Assembly: GCF_002574545.1 (NCBI RefSeq)
Contig: NZ_NUGT01000035.1
Span: forward strand, 54,148-118,147
Reading direction: 5' to 3'
Source of the DNA: Bacillus sp. AFS055030
Lineage (GTDB): Bacteria > Bacillota > Bacilli > Bacillales > Bacillaceae_G
DNA length: 64,000 bases
The notes under the pieces were generated by a model. The model saw only the letters and a list, made by a program, of their open reading frames with translations. It did not search any database and had not been told where the DNA came from. Of this stretch, positions 9,248 to 18,104 are shown one piece after another (position 1 is the stretch's first letter; every line of letters starts with the position of its first letter). The translations under genes were made by a program, and so were the position numbers.

Positions 9248-10192
9248 TTGTTACAAGTAATAGGAATCACAAAAAATAAAGTAATTGATCGAAATATTAC
9301 AATTGCAGACGCAAGATCAAATAAATACTTATGGTATTGGGTAGATATTAATGAACCAACTGAAGATGAGATTCAACTTTTAACAACTGAATTTAATTTT
9401 CATCCTTTAGCGATTGAAGATTGTTTGGAGTATGTACAACGACCTAAACTTGATTATTACGAAGGATATCACTTTTTAATTTTGCACGAATTAAATAAAT
9501 CAGATTTAGAGGAGACGGAACTGGATATATTTGTAAGTGACCATTATGTCATCACATTTCATATTCATAAAAGTCCGGCTATACAATTAGTTTTAGAAAA
9601 TATGAAATCAGATCGTCGGGCTTCGAAGAGTCCACTTCATTTAACGCATCGAATTATTGATGAGCTTGTAGATAGCTATTTTCCACTTATTTATCGTTTG
9701 GAGGATGAGCTATCAGACTTAGAGATTGATCCTTTAAAGAAACAAGTAAATAATGTTGTTGAAAGATTATATGATATTAAATCGGATTTATCGAAATTAA
9801 GAAGAACGATTTTACCAACTCGTGATTTATTATATCGAATCCTTAATTCGAATCGATTTAAAGATATATCGGAACATCGAATTTACTTTGAAGACATACA
9901 CGATCATTTAATGAAACTTTCGGATATGATTGAGACGAATCGAGATGTAGCTTCCGATATTCGTGAAAGCTATTTTTCATTAAGCTCAGAGAAAATGAAT
10001 AATATTATGAAAACATTAACCATCATCTCATCTTTCTTTTTACCACTAACGTTTATCGTAGGTTTATATGGAATGAATTTTCATTATATGCCAGAATTAA
10101 CATGGAAATATGGGTACTTATTTATCTTAATTTTTATGGGATTTGTTACGATCTTAATGTACATATTTTTTAAAAGAAAAGGTTGGTTTTAA
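9248..10192 (+). CDS. corA: CorA family magnesium/cobalt transporter
   Basis: Pentameric divalent-cation channel of 314 residues. A long cytosolic alpha/beta N-domain and helix precede two C-terminal membrane helices (about residues 255-280 and 288-310). The family signature YGMNF closes the first helix (IVGLYGMNF), and the chain ends with basic KRKGWF. TTG 9248 is chosen because AGAAGGTG lies about 9 nt upstream; the alternative GTG at 9236 sits inside that sequence. Transcribed divergently from patA. Confidence 0.93.
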   Translation: MLQVIGITKNKVIDRNITIADARSNKYLWYWVDINEPTEDEIQLLTTEFNFHPLAIEDCLEYVQRPKLDYYEGYHFLILHELNKSDLEETELDIFVSDHYVITFHIHKSPAIQLVLENMKSDRRASKSPLHLTHRIIDELVDSYFPLIYRLEDELSDLEIDPLKKQVNNVVERLYDIKSDLSKLRRTILPTRDLLYRILNSNRFKDISEHRIYFEDIHDHLMKLSDMIETNRDVASDIRESYFSLSSEKMNNIMKTLTIISSFFLPLTFIVGLYGMNFHYMPELTWKYGYLFILIFMGFVTILMYIFFKRKGWF

Positions 10193-10224
10193 GTCGTTAA
10201 GCACTTAAGTTTGACGACTTTTCT
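10191..10224 (+). terminator. Terminator after corA
   Basis: AAGTCGT (10191-10197, overlapping the stop codon) pairs with ACGACTT (10214-10220), then TTCTTAT. Modest stem. Confidence 0.55.
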
Positions 10225-10356
10225 TATATTTTAGAATACTTTGTAATAATGTGACGTTCTATGTAGAAATGTTTTTTTTGAATTTTTTGTATTAATAATT
10301 AGAAGTTTAAATAACTATGTTATAATTTGTTGAAAGAAGGGGTGGGGGACACTTTA

Positions 10357-11664
10357 ATGCTGCAATTAAAAGATTTATTAATTCAATTTGCAATCATAAT
10401 CATTCCGGTCTTTTTATACGAAATGTTCTGGCTTAGTAGATACCACAATACAAGCCCAAAACAAAATAGAATTTTAGTTGGATTGCTAACTTTTTTTAAT
10501 ATTTTTATTTGCTTGCTTTACCCAATTCACATTAGTGAGAGCATGGCTATTACTTTTAGTATTTTATTAATCTATTCATCTATTTTATATGGTGGTAGAT
10601 TGATCGGAACGATTATTATATTAACGAAGGCAGTTTTTGTTTATTTACTATATGGTTTAGCATCGTTGAAATCCTTTCCATTTGAAGTGATTTCGTGTAT
10701 TCTACCATTTATTGTTTCACCACATTGGGTTAGTTTTTCTAAACGAAAGAAATTTGCTTTAAGTATTTTAATGCCAATTTTATTTTCCTTCAGCATGGTC
10801 TGTTTGCTTTATTATGAAGCAACAGTTAATGGTATAAAAGAGTACCAATCAGATCAAACCATTTTTTCGGCGTGCATATTTTTTACTGTTTTAACCATTA
10901 CAATGCTGTTTCATGTTTATTTAAGAGAGTTTTTATTTGAAAATGCAGAAATCCGTGTTCAAATGCAAAAATCCGAGAAATTAAATATGGTAAGTGAGCT
11001 AGCTGCGAGTGTAGCGCATGAAGTTAGAAATCCATTAACAGTTGTAAGGGGTTTCATTCAGTTGATTGAAAATCAAGAAAGTGGAACGAATAGAGAATAT
11101 ATGAAACTTGTATTAGCTGAACTAGACCGAGCTGAAAATATCATTTCGGACTATTTAAACTTAGCTAGACCGCAAATCGAAGAAAAGAAAATAATCAATA
11201 TGACTGAACAACTGAATGAAGTTACTACATTAATGTCAAGTTATGCATCACTGCAAGGTGCTTTCTTACAAGTAAATGTAAATGAGGATATGTATACTGT
11301 CGGAGATCGAGCTAAGCTTAAACAAGCAATCATTAATGTTCTAAAAAATGGTGTAGAAGCTATAAAGGAAACGAAAGGCTATATTAAAATTGAAGCAAAT
11401 ATTGAGAAGGTAAGAGATAAAGAATCCATACGAATTGTCGTTAAAGATAATGGGGTAGGGATGTCGAAAGCACAATTAGATCGATTAGGACAACCTTTTT
11501 ATTCTTTAAAAGAAAAAGGAACAGGTCTAGGTCTAATGGTTACTTTTAGTATCATCGAGGCCCATAAGGGAACGATTGAGTACTTAAGTGAAGAAGGTAA
11601 AGGCACTGAAGTTCATATTGTATTACCGGCCTATCATCAAGAACAGATGGAAGAAGTAGAATGA
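10357..11664 (+). CDS. kinB: KinB-like sporulation sensor histidine kinase
   Basis: Membrane histidine kinase of 435 residues. About six hydrophobic helices fill the first 200 residues. The dimerisation/phosphoacceptor motif ELAASVAHEVRNPLTVVRGF follows, with His221, and then the ATPase N, G1 (DNGVGM) and G2 (GTGLGL) boxes. The opening FLYEMFWL and the His-box neighbourhood match recalled B. subtilis KinB. Known role there: feeds phosphate into the Spo0F-Spo0A phosphorelay. B. subtilis kinB is cotranscribed with kapB; no such partner follows here. ATG 10357 has GGTGGGGGA 7 nt upstream and is preferred over the upstream TTG at 10327. Confidence 0.82.
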   Translation: MLQLKDLLIQFAIIIIPVFLYEMFWLSRYHNTSPKQNRILVGLLTFFNIFICLLYPIHISESMAITFSILLIYSSILYGGRLIGTIIILTKAVFVYLLYGLASLKSFPFEVISCILPFIVSPHWVSFSKRKKFALSILMPILFSFSMVCLLYYEATVNGIKEYQSDQTIFSACIFFTVLTITMLFHVYLREFLFENAEIRVQMQKSEKLNMVSELAASVAHEVRNPLTVVRGFIQLIENQESGTNREYMKLVLAELDRAENIISDYLNLARPQIEEKKIINMTEQLNEVTTLMSSYASLQGAFLQVNVNEDMYTVGDRAKLKQAIINVLKNGVEAIKETKGYIKIEANIEKVRDKESIRIVVKDNGVGMSKAQLDRLGQPFYSLKEKGTGLGLMVTFSIIEAHKGTIEYLSEEGKGTEVHIVLPAYHQEQMEEVE

Positions 11665-11671
11665 AAGAATA

Positions 11672-11697
11672 AAGAGAAGGGAAAATCCCCTTCTCTT
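11672..11697. terminator. Hairpin between kinB-like gene and the DUF3967 gene
   Basis: AAGAGAAGGG pairs with CCCTTCTCTT around a short loop. T-tails are weak on both strands; probably a shared terminator for convergent genes. Confidence 0.6.
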
Positions 11698-11741
11698 ATC
11701 TAACTAAAATTCTTTAAATTAAATACTAAATAATAAACAAA

Positions 11742-13007
11742 CTACTTTACTGACTTTGGTTTAAAAAAGAGTGATTTAATTGCATTCTTCCAGTCTCTTT
11801 CCTTAGAAGCAGCAACCATCTTTTTTGTTTCCTGTAATTCTCTAATCATCCTCATTAATTGGGCATCTCGGCCAGATTCTTTCGTTTTTATTTCTTCAAA
11901 CATTTGCTCTAATTTTTCATCTTTTTCTTCGATTACTGTTGCTAACCCTTGAAGCTCTTCACTTTTTTCTTCAACTGAATATAATATTTTTTCTAACTTT
12001 TGATCCTTCTCCAAGTTCTGTTTGATTAATGTTTGATTTTGAGTAAGTATTTGTTCATTTTGATAAGCTAGATTCGTAATTTGAGACATAAACTCTTCAA
12101 ACATAATTTGATTTGTATTTGTCGGTACAAATGTAGTGACATTTTCTTTTGAAACAATAGGTTCAGTTACTACGTTTGATTCATCTGCCTTTGAAAGAAC
12201 TACTTCATCAGGTAGTTTTTTATTTTCCTCAAGTACTTGTTCAACAGTCATTTCTTCAAAACGGTATGCTTGGACATTTTCAACCTCTTGCTCTTCTTTT
12301 AGTACTGATTGGTCCACTACGACATCTTCAAATATTTCTACTTGTGATACAGGCTCTTCAAATTTTTCAGTATGTTGTGAAACAGGTTGCTCCATTTCGA
12401 ATTCTTCAATTGTTTCTAGTTGAGTAAGTGATTCTTCTAAATGGTTTGTATTTTGTGAAGTTAATTGACTAATCTTAGCTACTTTGATTGATTCTAATTG
12501 GGATCCATAAGCTTCTATCTGTGCTTCATCTTGTAAAGGTGAATGATGGGTTAATTCTGAATTAATCGTTTCAATTTTGGAAACAGCAACTTCAGCAATA
12601 GCATCTTTCTGTACTTCAAAAAGTTCCAGGTCATTCTTCATGTCTAAACGATTATGTATGTTATGTTCTAGAGGAATATTTGGGGTGTTATTCGTAACGA
12701 TTTCATTATTTTCTTCTGTCGTTTCAATCTCAATTGAAGATGTTTCGATTGCATGAACTTCAGGTTGGCTTTGATTTGACAGGTAATTTAAAGCATATTC
12801 AACTGATTGTAAAACATTTTCATTCTGATGGTACTCTTTAATGATCATTTGAAATAATTCGAAATCGTTTTGATTATAGATTCTTGTATCTTGATTCTTT
12901 GTAAAATGATATTCTTTCTTTTCTAGTTCCTTACTAATTTCTCTTACACGAGATTTACCTATTTTTAATTTCTTTGAAATGTCTTTACTTGTAAAAATTA
13001 CTGACAT
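11742..13007 (-). CDS. HTH-coiled-coil protein with DUF3967-like C-terminus
   Basis: A 421-residue, highly acidic protein in three parts. Residues 1-75 look like a MerR/RacA-type helix-turn-helix (TSKDISKKLKIGKSRVREI). Residues about 80-290 are low-complexity and rich in Glu, Ser, Thr and Val, probably disordered. Residues about 295-410 are coiled-coil (QNEQILTQNQTLIKQN, EKDEKLEQMFEEI), ending in RDAQLMRMIRELQETKK and a basic tail, the DUF3967 signature as I recall it. Such proteins occur on Bacillus cereus-group plasmids and phages; function is unproven, with DNA tethering or partition-like roles plausible. Good Shine-Dalgarno AGGAGGATCCCAA precedes the ATG. Sits where B. subtilis has cheV. 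Confidence 0.72.
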   Translation of the reverse strand: MSVIFTSKDISKKLKIGKSRVREISKELEKKEYHFTKNQDTRIYNQNDFELFQMIIKEYHQNENVLQSVEYALNYLSNQSQPEVHAIETSSIEIETTEENNEIVTNNTPNIPLEHNIHNRLDMKNDLELFEVQKDAIAEVAVSKIETINSELTHHSPLQDEAQIEAYGSQLESIKVAKISQLTSQNTNHLEESLTQLETIEEFEMEQPVSQHTEKFEEPVSQVEIFEDVVVDQSVLKEEQEVENVQAYRFEEMTVEQVLEENKKLPDEVVLSKADESNVVTEPIVSKENVTTFVPTNTNQIMFEEFMSQITNLAYQNEQILTQNQTLIKQNLEKDQKLEKILYSVEEKSEELQGLATVIEEKDEKLEQMFEEIKTKESGRDAQLMRMIRELQETKKMVAASKERDWKNAIKSLFFKPKSVK

Positions 13008-13203
13008 TTGGGATCCTCCTGAAAATTATGTGTTTTTACAACATTCAATATAAAGTTAAATTTTTCCTACCTAATATACTTAAAATAATTCTACAATGTA
13101 TAACAAAGTCCATATGATTACTAAAATTAAAATCAATATATGAGGAAAAATAGTGAAAAATAGAAGATATTACTTAAAAGTTAGCATAAATTCGACTCAA
13201 AAA

Positions 13204-13235
13204 TTGAGAGTGAATCAATGTTTAATCACTCTCAA
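13204..13235 (-). terminator. Terminator of the holin-like gene
   Basis: TTGAGAGTGA (13204-13213) pairs with TCACTCTCAA (13226-13235). Read on the minus strand the stem is followed by TTTTTG, appropriate for the gene at 13288-13560. Confidence 0.75.
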
Positions 13236-13287
13236 ACCAAATCTTTAATTTTGTAATCTAAACTTCAAAAAGTAGTCATAAAGTAAT

Positions 13288-13560
13288 CTATTGATCTGAA
13301 TTAGACTGATTTTTTGTTTTTTCTAATCCTGCTTCTTGAAGTACAGCCTTTTGAGCTTGTCCTTTTTTCCCTAAATAATTGTGCTTAGCACCGAAGTATA
13401 AAATAAAAAGGAATGAAATGATGTTAAGTACAGCATCAATTTGTTCATTATTTAGGAACTTAATCCCAAAAGAATTTAGTAACAATTGAAGTGCAAATAA
13501 GAATCCAGCAACATAACGAATAATATCTTGTAAGTTATTATTACCGAACAGATTAATCAC
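13288..13560 (-). CDS. Small holin-like membrane protein
   Basis: A 90-residue protein with two hydrophobic helices (about residues 12-32 and 43-60) and a charged, KNQSNSDQ-type tail. The sequence IDAVLNII...HNYLGKKGQ resembles the end of SPP1/XhlB-type phage holins, where a second helix is followed by NNYVTEKGKKQ. The first possible codon is a GTG (13560) that directly abuts the AGGGG Shine-Dalgarno, an unusually short spacing. Initiation a little downstream, for instance at CTG, cannot be excluded. No endolysin neighbours it, so it is more likely a phage relic or a domesticated toxin/holin than an active lysis module. An inverted repeat lies just upstream. Confidence 0.65.
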   Translation of the reverse strand: MINLFGNNNLQDIIRYVAGFLFALQLLLNSFGIKFLNNEQIDAVLNIISFLFILYFGAKHNYLGKKGQAQKAVLQEAGLEKTKNQSNSDQ

Positions 13561-13562
13561 CC

Positions 13563-13596
13563 CCTATTAATAAAGTATGCTTGGCATATTAATAGG
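13563..13596. repeat. Inverted repeat upstream of the holin-like gene
   Basis: CCTATTAAT (13563-13571) and ATTAATAGG (13588-13596) are perfect complements, with a second small palindrome ATGC-TTG-GCAT centred between them. It lies in the 5' region of the holin-like gene and could be an operator or an mRNA hairpin masking the ribosome-binding site. Confidence 0.6.
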
Positions 13597-13690
13597 TGAG
13601 GAAAAACTACTAAAATATGATAGGAAAAACAAGAGAAAATATGAATTTTCATCAATAACTTTCAAGCTGAATTTCGGTATAAATTTAAAT

Positions 13691-13741
13691 AAAAAAAGGA
13701 AGGATTAAAAACCATTAAAAATAAAGGTTTCCTAATCTTCC
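13691..13741 (-). terminator. Terminator of ykyB
   Basis: On the minus strand a GGAAGATTAGGAAACC arm pairs imperfectly with GGTTTTTAATCCTTCC, followed by TTTTTTT. Downstream of ykyB. Confidence 0.75.
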
Positions 13742-13783
13742 TATGATCTATATTAATATTATTTTAGTAAGAATTGATCCAAC

Positions 13784-14323
13784 TTATTTCTCTTGCTTAC
13801 CTTTATTTTTACGAATTGGTTCACTCGGAAAAGTAAATGTAGAGTTATTTAGAAATGAAGAAGCTCTTAAAAATTGCCCTGGGGTATTTCTTCGGTAGTT
13901 AGATCCGTTTTTATAATGACTTTCAGATTTAACATTTTGAATACCTAAGAAATGATGAAGTATTTTTTTTGCATAACTTAAAGACATGGATACTTTTGGG
14001 TTACGGTGAGTATTTTCTAATATTCCTAAATGCGGGAGAAGTTTAAAGTCTTCTTTTAACGGTGGTATATGAAAGTAAAAATCTCCACAAGCTATCAACA
14101 CATCAGATTGTTGTTTACTTGATTTGGGGTTATTTGAAAAATGTAAACCAACTTTCTTAGCAATTCCTTTATCAATAAGCTTTAAGATAGCTTGTCTTTT
14201 TAATGAATATAGTTGACTTGGTTCAAGTGCTGTTTTAGCATGTTTATTTACAACAAATATTGCCTGAAAAATTTCTTCATTTGTAAAATTTAGTTTATTC
14301 AGGCTAGGTTCTTTCGGTTTCAT
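13784..14323 (-). CDS. ykyB: YkyB family protein
   Basis: Uncharacterised conserved Bacillus protein, 179 residues (B. subtilis YkyB about 154). Recognisable blocks are VVNKHAKTA, GKAKKVGLHFSNNP-like GIAKKVGLHFSNNPKSS, QSDVLIACGDFYFHIPP and HRNPKVSMSLSYAKKILHHFLG. No enzymatic motif is visible. The C-terminal 35 residues are basic and variable. ATG preceded by GGAGGT. The position between the patA/kinase region and ykuE is the same as in B. subtilis. Function unknown. Confidence 0.85.
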   Translation of the reverse strand: MKPKEPSLNKLNFTNEEIFQAIFVVNKHAKTALEPSQLYSLKRQAILKLIDKGIAKKVGLHFSNNPKSSKQQSDVLIACGDFYFHIPPLKEDFKLLPHLGILENTHRNPKVSMSLSYAKKILHHFLGIQNVKSESHYKNGSNYRRNTPGQFLRASSFLNNSTFTFPSEPIRKNKGKQEK

Positions 14324-14419
14324 GCTTCTTGGTTACCTCCAAAAAATAATAGATATGAGTATATTATATCTTTAGTTTAAAATTTTTCAAATCAAATCTA
14401 GAGAAGTGGTTATATAATA

Positions 14420-14465
14420 AAAAGCTAATCGAAATAATATACATTAATGCGACTAGCTTTTTTAT
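14420..14465. terminator. Terminator after the Gly/Tyr/Pro-rich gene
   Basis: AAAAAGCTAATCG and CGACTAGCTTTTTT form a long stem with a large AT-rich loop. G-U pairing makes it stronger on the minus strand, fitting the gene at 14469-14825. Confidence 0.75.
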
Positions 14466-14468
14466 TTT

Positions 14469-14825
14469 TTAGTATGGATAAGGTCCTATATTACCTGGTG
14501 TATTTAATCCTGCATTATTAGGTAAAAAAGCACCAGGATTTACAGGAGGGTAAGGTTGTTGATATCCAGGGTATCCACCACCAAACCCACCACCGTACGG
14601 AGGAAATGCTGGATATGGTGGGTATGGTCCGTATGGCGGATAATAAGGTGGTCTAAACGCTAGTGCGCCTAACGCGAATCCACCTGCTAATCCCGCTAAT
14701 CCTCCTATTATTGGCAAAAATGGGAAAAAAGGAACAAAGCGTTGTTCGTTATGATCATAGTAGTAGGATGGAGCATGAGCTTCTCTATAATAATGATCTA
14801 AATTAGGGTGATATTGATAATTCAT
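14469..14825 (-). CDS. Gly/Tyr/Pro-rich small protein, possibly spore-surface
   Basis: 118 residues of unusual composition. A Tyr/His-rich N-terminus (YYREAHAPSYYYD) is followed by a Gly/Ala hydrophobic segment (LPIIGGLAGLAGGFALGAL, about residues 36-55). The rest is Pro/Tyr/Gly repeats (PPYYPPYGPYPPYP, GGGFGGGYPGYQQPY). Excellent Shine-Dalgarno GAGGAGGTTAATAC precedes the ATG. Such compositions are common among Bacillus spore coat or exosporium proteins, but no specific family is recognised and no sigma-K/G promoter was identified. Function is unassigned. Confidence 0.75.
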   Translation of the reverse strand: MNYQYHPNLDHYYREAHAPSYYYDHNEQRFVPFFPFLPIIGGLAGLAGGFALGALAFRPPYYPPYGPYPPYPAFPPYGGGFGGGYPGYQQPYPPVNPGAFLPNNAGLNTPGNIGPYPY

Positions 14826-14954
14826 GTATTAACCTCCTCTCTTGTCTTCAATATTAGTGTATGGTTTCATAAAATAATTGAGCAAGTACCCATAAAAATA
14901 GGTAACCAACCTAGTGCGTGCAAAAACTATGAGCAATTAACATTCATGATTAAT

Positions 14955-15788
14955 TTATTTTTTAGTTTGGCCATTAATTTCGATTGATACGATTTCTGGA
15001 GGAGTAAATAGGCGAATTGGTAGTTTAGTTGTTCCAATTCCGTTTGAAACGACTAAATGACTATTATATTTACTTGATAGTGTGTATACACCTCGGTTGT
15101 ATTTTTTTGCATATGGAGGCATTATATAGGACTTGTATAAAGGTAAATAAATTTGTCCCCCATGGCTATGGCCAGAAAGTTGAAGATTTATCGGATAGTT
15201 TTTCGTTAAATCAGCAATGTCGGGTTCATGTGCTAGAACAACTGTATAACTATTTTTTTGAATGCGTTCTAAAACATTATTATATTGTTTGTTTCCTAAC
15301 ATATAGTCATCGAGACCGATAAATGAAACTTTTTGTTTTTGAACGAAAAAGGTTTTTTCTTCGTTTTTTAATAATATAAAATTGCTTTCGCTTAATAGTG
15401 CTTCATATTGTTCAGTAAAATATCCACCATGATCATGGTTACCGTATATTGCAAGTTTTCCTATTTTGGGGTTTAGTTCTTTTAAAAGCTGAATAACTTC
15501 ATACTTGTATGAAAACTTTCTTATATCACTAACTAAATCCCCAGTAAATAGAATAAAGTCAGGCTTCATATGGTTAATATTATTTACGACTTTTTTAAAC
15601 CTTATTAAATCTTTTTTATTATTAAAATGAGTATCAGAGATTTGTATTAATTTAATAGTAGTATTTAAATTTAGGCGATTGTCTGAAAATGTTAAGTGCT
15701 TAGTTCGAATTGAGGTTGGCTCAACATAGACTGAATAATAGATTGTACAAATTAATAGTAAAAAAAATGATATAAGTTTAATTTTCAA
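14955..15788 (-). CDS. ykuE: Metallophosphoesterase YkuE
   Basis: Calcineurin-like metallophosphoesterase of 277 residues, anchored by an N-terminal hydrophobic signal/anchor (LISFFLLLICTIYYSVYV). Metal-binding motifs run in the usual order: ISDTHFN, FTGDLVSD, YGNHDHGG, LAHEPD and LSGHSHGGQI. B. subtilis YkuE is a Tat-exported, wall-associated phosphodiesterase; no clear twin-arginine motif is visible here with this start. TTG 15788 lies behind AAGGTCGGGGGA. The frame stays open to 15863, so up to 25 more residues are possible. Confidence 0.88.
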   Translation of the reverse strand: MKIKLISFFLLLICTIYYSVYVEPTSIRTKHLTFSDNRLNLNTTIKLIQISDTHFNNKKDLIRFKKVVNNINHMKPDFILFTGDLVSDIRKFSYKYEVIQLLKELNPKIGKLAIYGNHDHGGYFTEQYEALLSESNFILLKNEEKTFFVQKQKVSFIGLDDYMLGNKQYNNVLERIQKNSYTVVLAHEPDIADLTKNYPINLQLSGHSHGGQIYLPLYKSYIMPPYAKKYNRGVYTLSSKYNSHLVVSNGIGTTKLPIRLFTPPEIVSIEINGQTKK

Positions 15789-15910
15789 TTGTCCCCCGAC
15801 CTTTTTATAGAAATAAATACTGCATACTATATTAAATAGATTAATTGTTAAAAATATTCTCAAAATAATAAAATGTTGCTAAACTATAGAGTACAAAAGG
15901 AGTGAAACGA

Positions 15911-16675
15911 GTGAAGGATAAGGTTGTGATCATTACTGGTGGCTCTAGTGGTTTGGGGAAAGCAATAGCAATGCGTTTTGCAAAGGAAGGTGCAAAAGTA
16001 GTTATTGTCGGAAGAGATTTAGAAAAATTAAATAATGCAAAAGAAGAAATTGAACAAAGTGATGGTCAAGTATTATCAATCGATATGGATGTTCGGAATC
16101 CTGAATTAATTAAAAATATGGTAAATGAAGTTGATCAAACATTTGGAACAATAGACTTCTTAGTAAATAATACAGCTAGTAATTTTATTTGTGCTGCAGA
16201 GGATTTGTCTGTAAACGGGTGGAACACGGTTATTAATAGCGTTTTAAATGGAACATTTTATTGTAGTTCTGAAGTTGGACGGTATATGATACAACATAAA
16301 ATTAAAGGAGCGATTACAAATATAATTGCTACATATGCTTGGGATGCGGGTCCTGGCGTTATTCACTCTGCTTCAGCTAAAGCGGGTGTTCTTGCTATGA
16401 CAAGAACATTAGCTGTTGAGTGGGGAAGGAAATATGGAATTAGAGTGAATGCAATCGCTCCGGGACCGATTGAACGTACAGACGGTGCAGCAAAATTATG
16501 GCTTTCTGATGAATTAGAAAACCGCACATTACAAAGTGTACCACTTGGCAGACTAGGTACTCCTGAAGAAATAGCAGGACTTTGTGCATATATATTTTCA
16601 AATGAGGCTGGTTATATTAATGGTTCTTGTTTTACAATGGATGGAGGACAGTCCTTACATCAATACCCATTTTAG
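15911..16675 (+). CDS. fadH: 2,4-dienoyl-CoA reductase-like SDR (FadH/YkuF)
   Basis: Classical short-chain dehydrogenase/reductase, 254 residues, the same length as B. subtilis FadH (YkuF). The NADP-binding motif is TGGSSGLGKAIA near the start, followed by NNTASNF, where the usual NNAG motif is changed as in dienoyl-CoA reductases. APGPIERTDG and the C-terminal GGQSLHQYPF are further markers. Expected role: reduction of 2,4-dienoyl-CoA during beta-oxidation of unsaturated fatty acids. GTG 15911 is used because AAAAGGAG ends 9 nt upstream. Followed after 13 bp by ykuI. Confidence 0.88.
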   Translation: MKDKVVIITGGSSGLGKAIAMRFAKEGAKVVIVGRDLEKLNNAKEEIEQSDGQVLSIDMDVRNPELIKNMVNEVDQTFGTIDFLVNNTASNFICAAEDLSVNGWNTVINSVLNGTFYCSSEVGRYMIQHKIKGAITNIIATYAWDAGPGVIHSASAKAGVLAMTRTLAVEWGRKYGIRVNAIAPGPIERTDGAAKLWLSDELENRTLQSVPLGRLGTPEEIAGLCAYIFSNEAGYINGSCFTMDGGQSLHQYPF

Positions 16676-16688
16676 AAGGAGGTTCAAA

Positions 16689-17903
16689 ATGGATCCTTTA
16701 GACGTAATAAGCAACTTAGATAAAGTCGTACCATATTTTCAACCAATATATGGAGCTGATACACAAAAATGTGTAGGAGTAGAGGTTGTTGGTCGACTTA
16801 AACTTGAAAACTTACATAGCCTTGAATTCTTCTTTGCAAATGATTTGGTGCCAGATGACTATTTATTAGAGGTTGACAATCATATATTAATTCAAGCTCT
16901 CGATGAAGTTGTACAATCTAAATTTGAGGGTGGCATTTTTATTAATCGTCACCCATCAGCGCTACTTTCAGATGACCCAGAAAATCTATTATCGATTTTA
17001 CAGTCATATGAAGAAAAGGGCATACAACTAAATAAAACCGTCATTATTCTTCAACATCAACTTTTTTATGGTTTTGAGAAAGAATTAAAAAATTTAATTA
17101 CATATTATCAAACATATGGAATTAAATTCGCAATTAATAGCGTAAATGAGAAGTTAATTAACTTAGAAAAACTTCGATTTTTGTCCCCTGATATCATTAA
17201 AATCGATTTTAAAATGGTTCAACAACTTCATACTTCATCATTTCAAGATTTACTAAATTCGGTCATTTATGTGGCAAGAAAAGTAGGGGCATCGATGTAC
17301 TATGATGGCATAATTGATTCTATTCAATTAAGAAATGCATGGAAGAATGGTGGAAGATTCTATCAAGGCGCATACTTATTTACACCACAACCATCAATAA
17401 GTCAGTTAAATCATGAATGTGAGCCATTAAAGAATGATATTTTAAAATATATTCGAGGCGAAAAGAACAAATTAATTGCGCTAAGAGATATAACTAATTT
17501 AATCCAATTAAAAGTCGAAACGGCAATTAATAAATTTAAATTAGAAGAAGATTTAAATTCATTTTTAACTAATCTATCAAGTGAATTAAATTCATTTTGT
17601 TTTAGGATGTATATTTGTGATGAAGATGGTTTTCAGCAATCAGCTAACTTGTTTAAAGTTAATGGTGAACAGTGGGAACTTCAAGAAAAGTATAAAGGTA
17701 GAAACTGGAGCTGGAGGCCATATTTTTTAGAAACAGTTTTGAAAATGCAATCAAATGATCAAGGACAATTATCAGATATGTACAGAGATATTGAAACCGG
17801 TGAAAAGATTCGGACATTTTCTTATCCAATGAATAATGGAAGTTATTTATATATTGACTTAAGCTATGAATTTTTATTTAAGCATAATGAATTACTTTTT
17901 TAA
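16689..17903 (+). CDS. ykuI: EAL-domain c-di-GMP-binding protein YkuI
   Basis: 404 residues (B. subtilis YkuI 407): an EAL domain (about 1-250) plus a C-terminal PAS-like region. The signature glutamate motif appears as EVVGRL rather than EAL, with later elements INRHPSALL, IKIDFKMVQQL and YYDGIIDS. B. subtilis YkuI binds c-di-GMP and no phosphodiesterase activity has been reported for it, so a sensing role is more likely than catalysis. ATG 16689 follows AGAAGGAGG. Directly downstream of fadH and closed by a strong terminator. Confidence 0.88.
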   Translation: MDPLDVISNLDKVVPYFQPIYGADTQKCVGVEVVGRLKLENLHSLEFFFANDLVPDDYLLEVDNHILIQALDEVVQSKFEGGIFINRHPSALLSDDPENLLSILQSYEEKGIQLNKTVIILQHQLFYGFEKELKNLITYYQTYGIKFAINSVNEKLINLEKLRFLSPDIIKIDFKMVQQLHTSSFQDLLNSVIYVARKVGASMYYDGIIDSIQLRNAWKNGGRFYQGAYLFTPQPSISQLNHECEPLKNDILKYIRGEKNKLIALRDITNLIQLKVETAINKFKLEEDLNSFLTNLSSELNSFCFRMYICDEDGFQQSANLFKVNGEQWELQEKYKGRNWSWRPYFLETVLKMQSNDQGQLSDMYRDIETGEKIRTFSYPMNNGSYLYIDLSYEFLFKHNELLF

Positions 17904-17927
17904 TGACTCGCTTATAAGATTTAATGA

Positions 17928-17972
17928 GAAAATGACTGTCTCCTAAAAAATGACAGTCATTTTCTTTTTTTT
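17928..17972 (+). terminator. Terminator after ykuI
   Basis: GAAAATGACTGTC pairs perfectly with GACAGTCATTTTC, followed by TTTTTTTT. The remaining sequence to 18104 holds only a small CTTTTCC/GGAAAAG hairpin (18016-18035) and no gene. Confidence 0.92.
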
Positions 17973-18104
17973 AAATTGTCAATTAAATAAGTAATTAAGT
18001 TACTATAGGATCCGACTTTTCCATAAAGGGAAAAGCCTAAGTCTGCTTGTCACGTTCGTTACATTTGGGTCTTGGTCTTAAGGCATCTTCTATCGTTAAT
18101 AATG

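Noticed and set aside
11742..13560. Prophage
   Set aside because: Only one holin-like gene; no integrase, terminase, capsid, endolysin or attachment-site pair seen.
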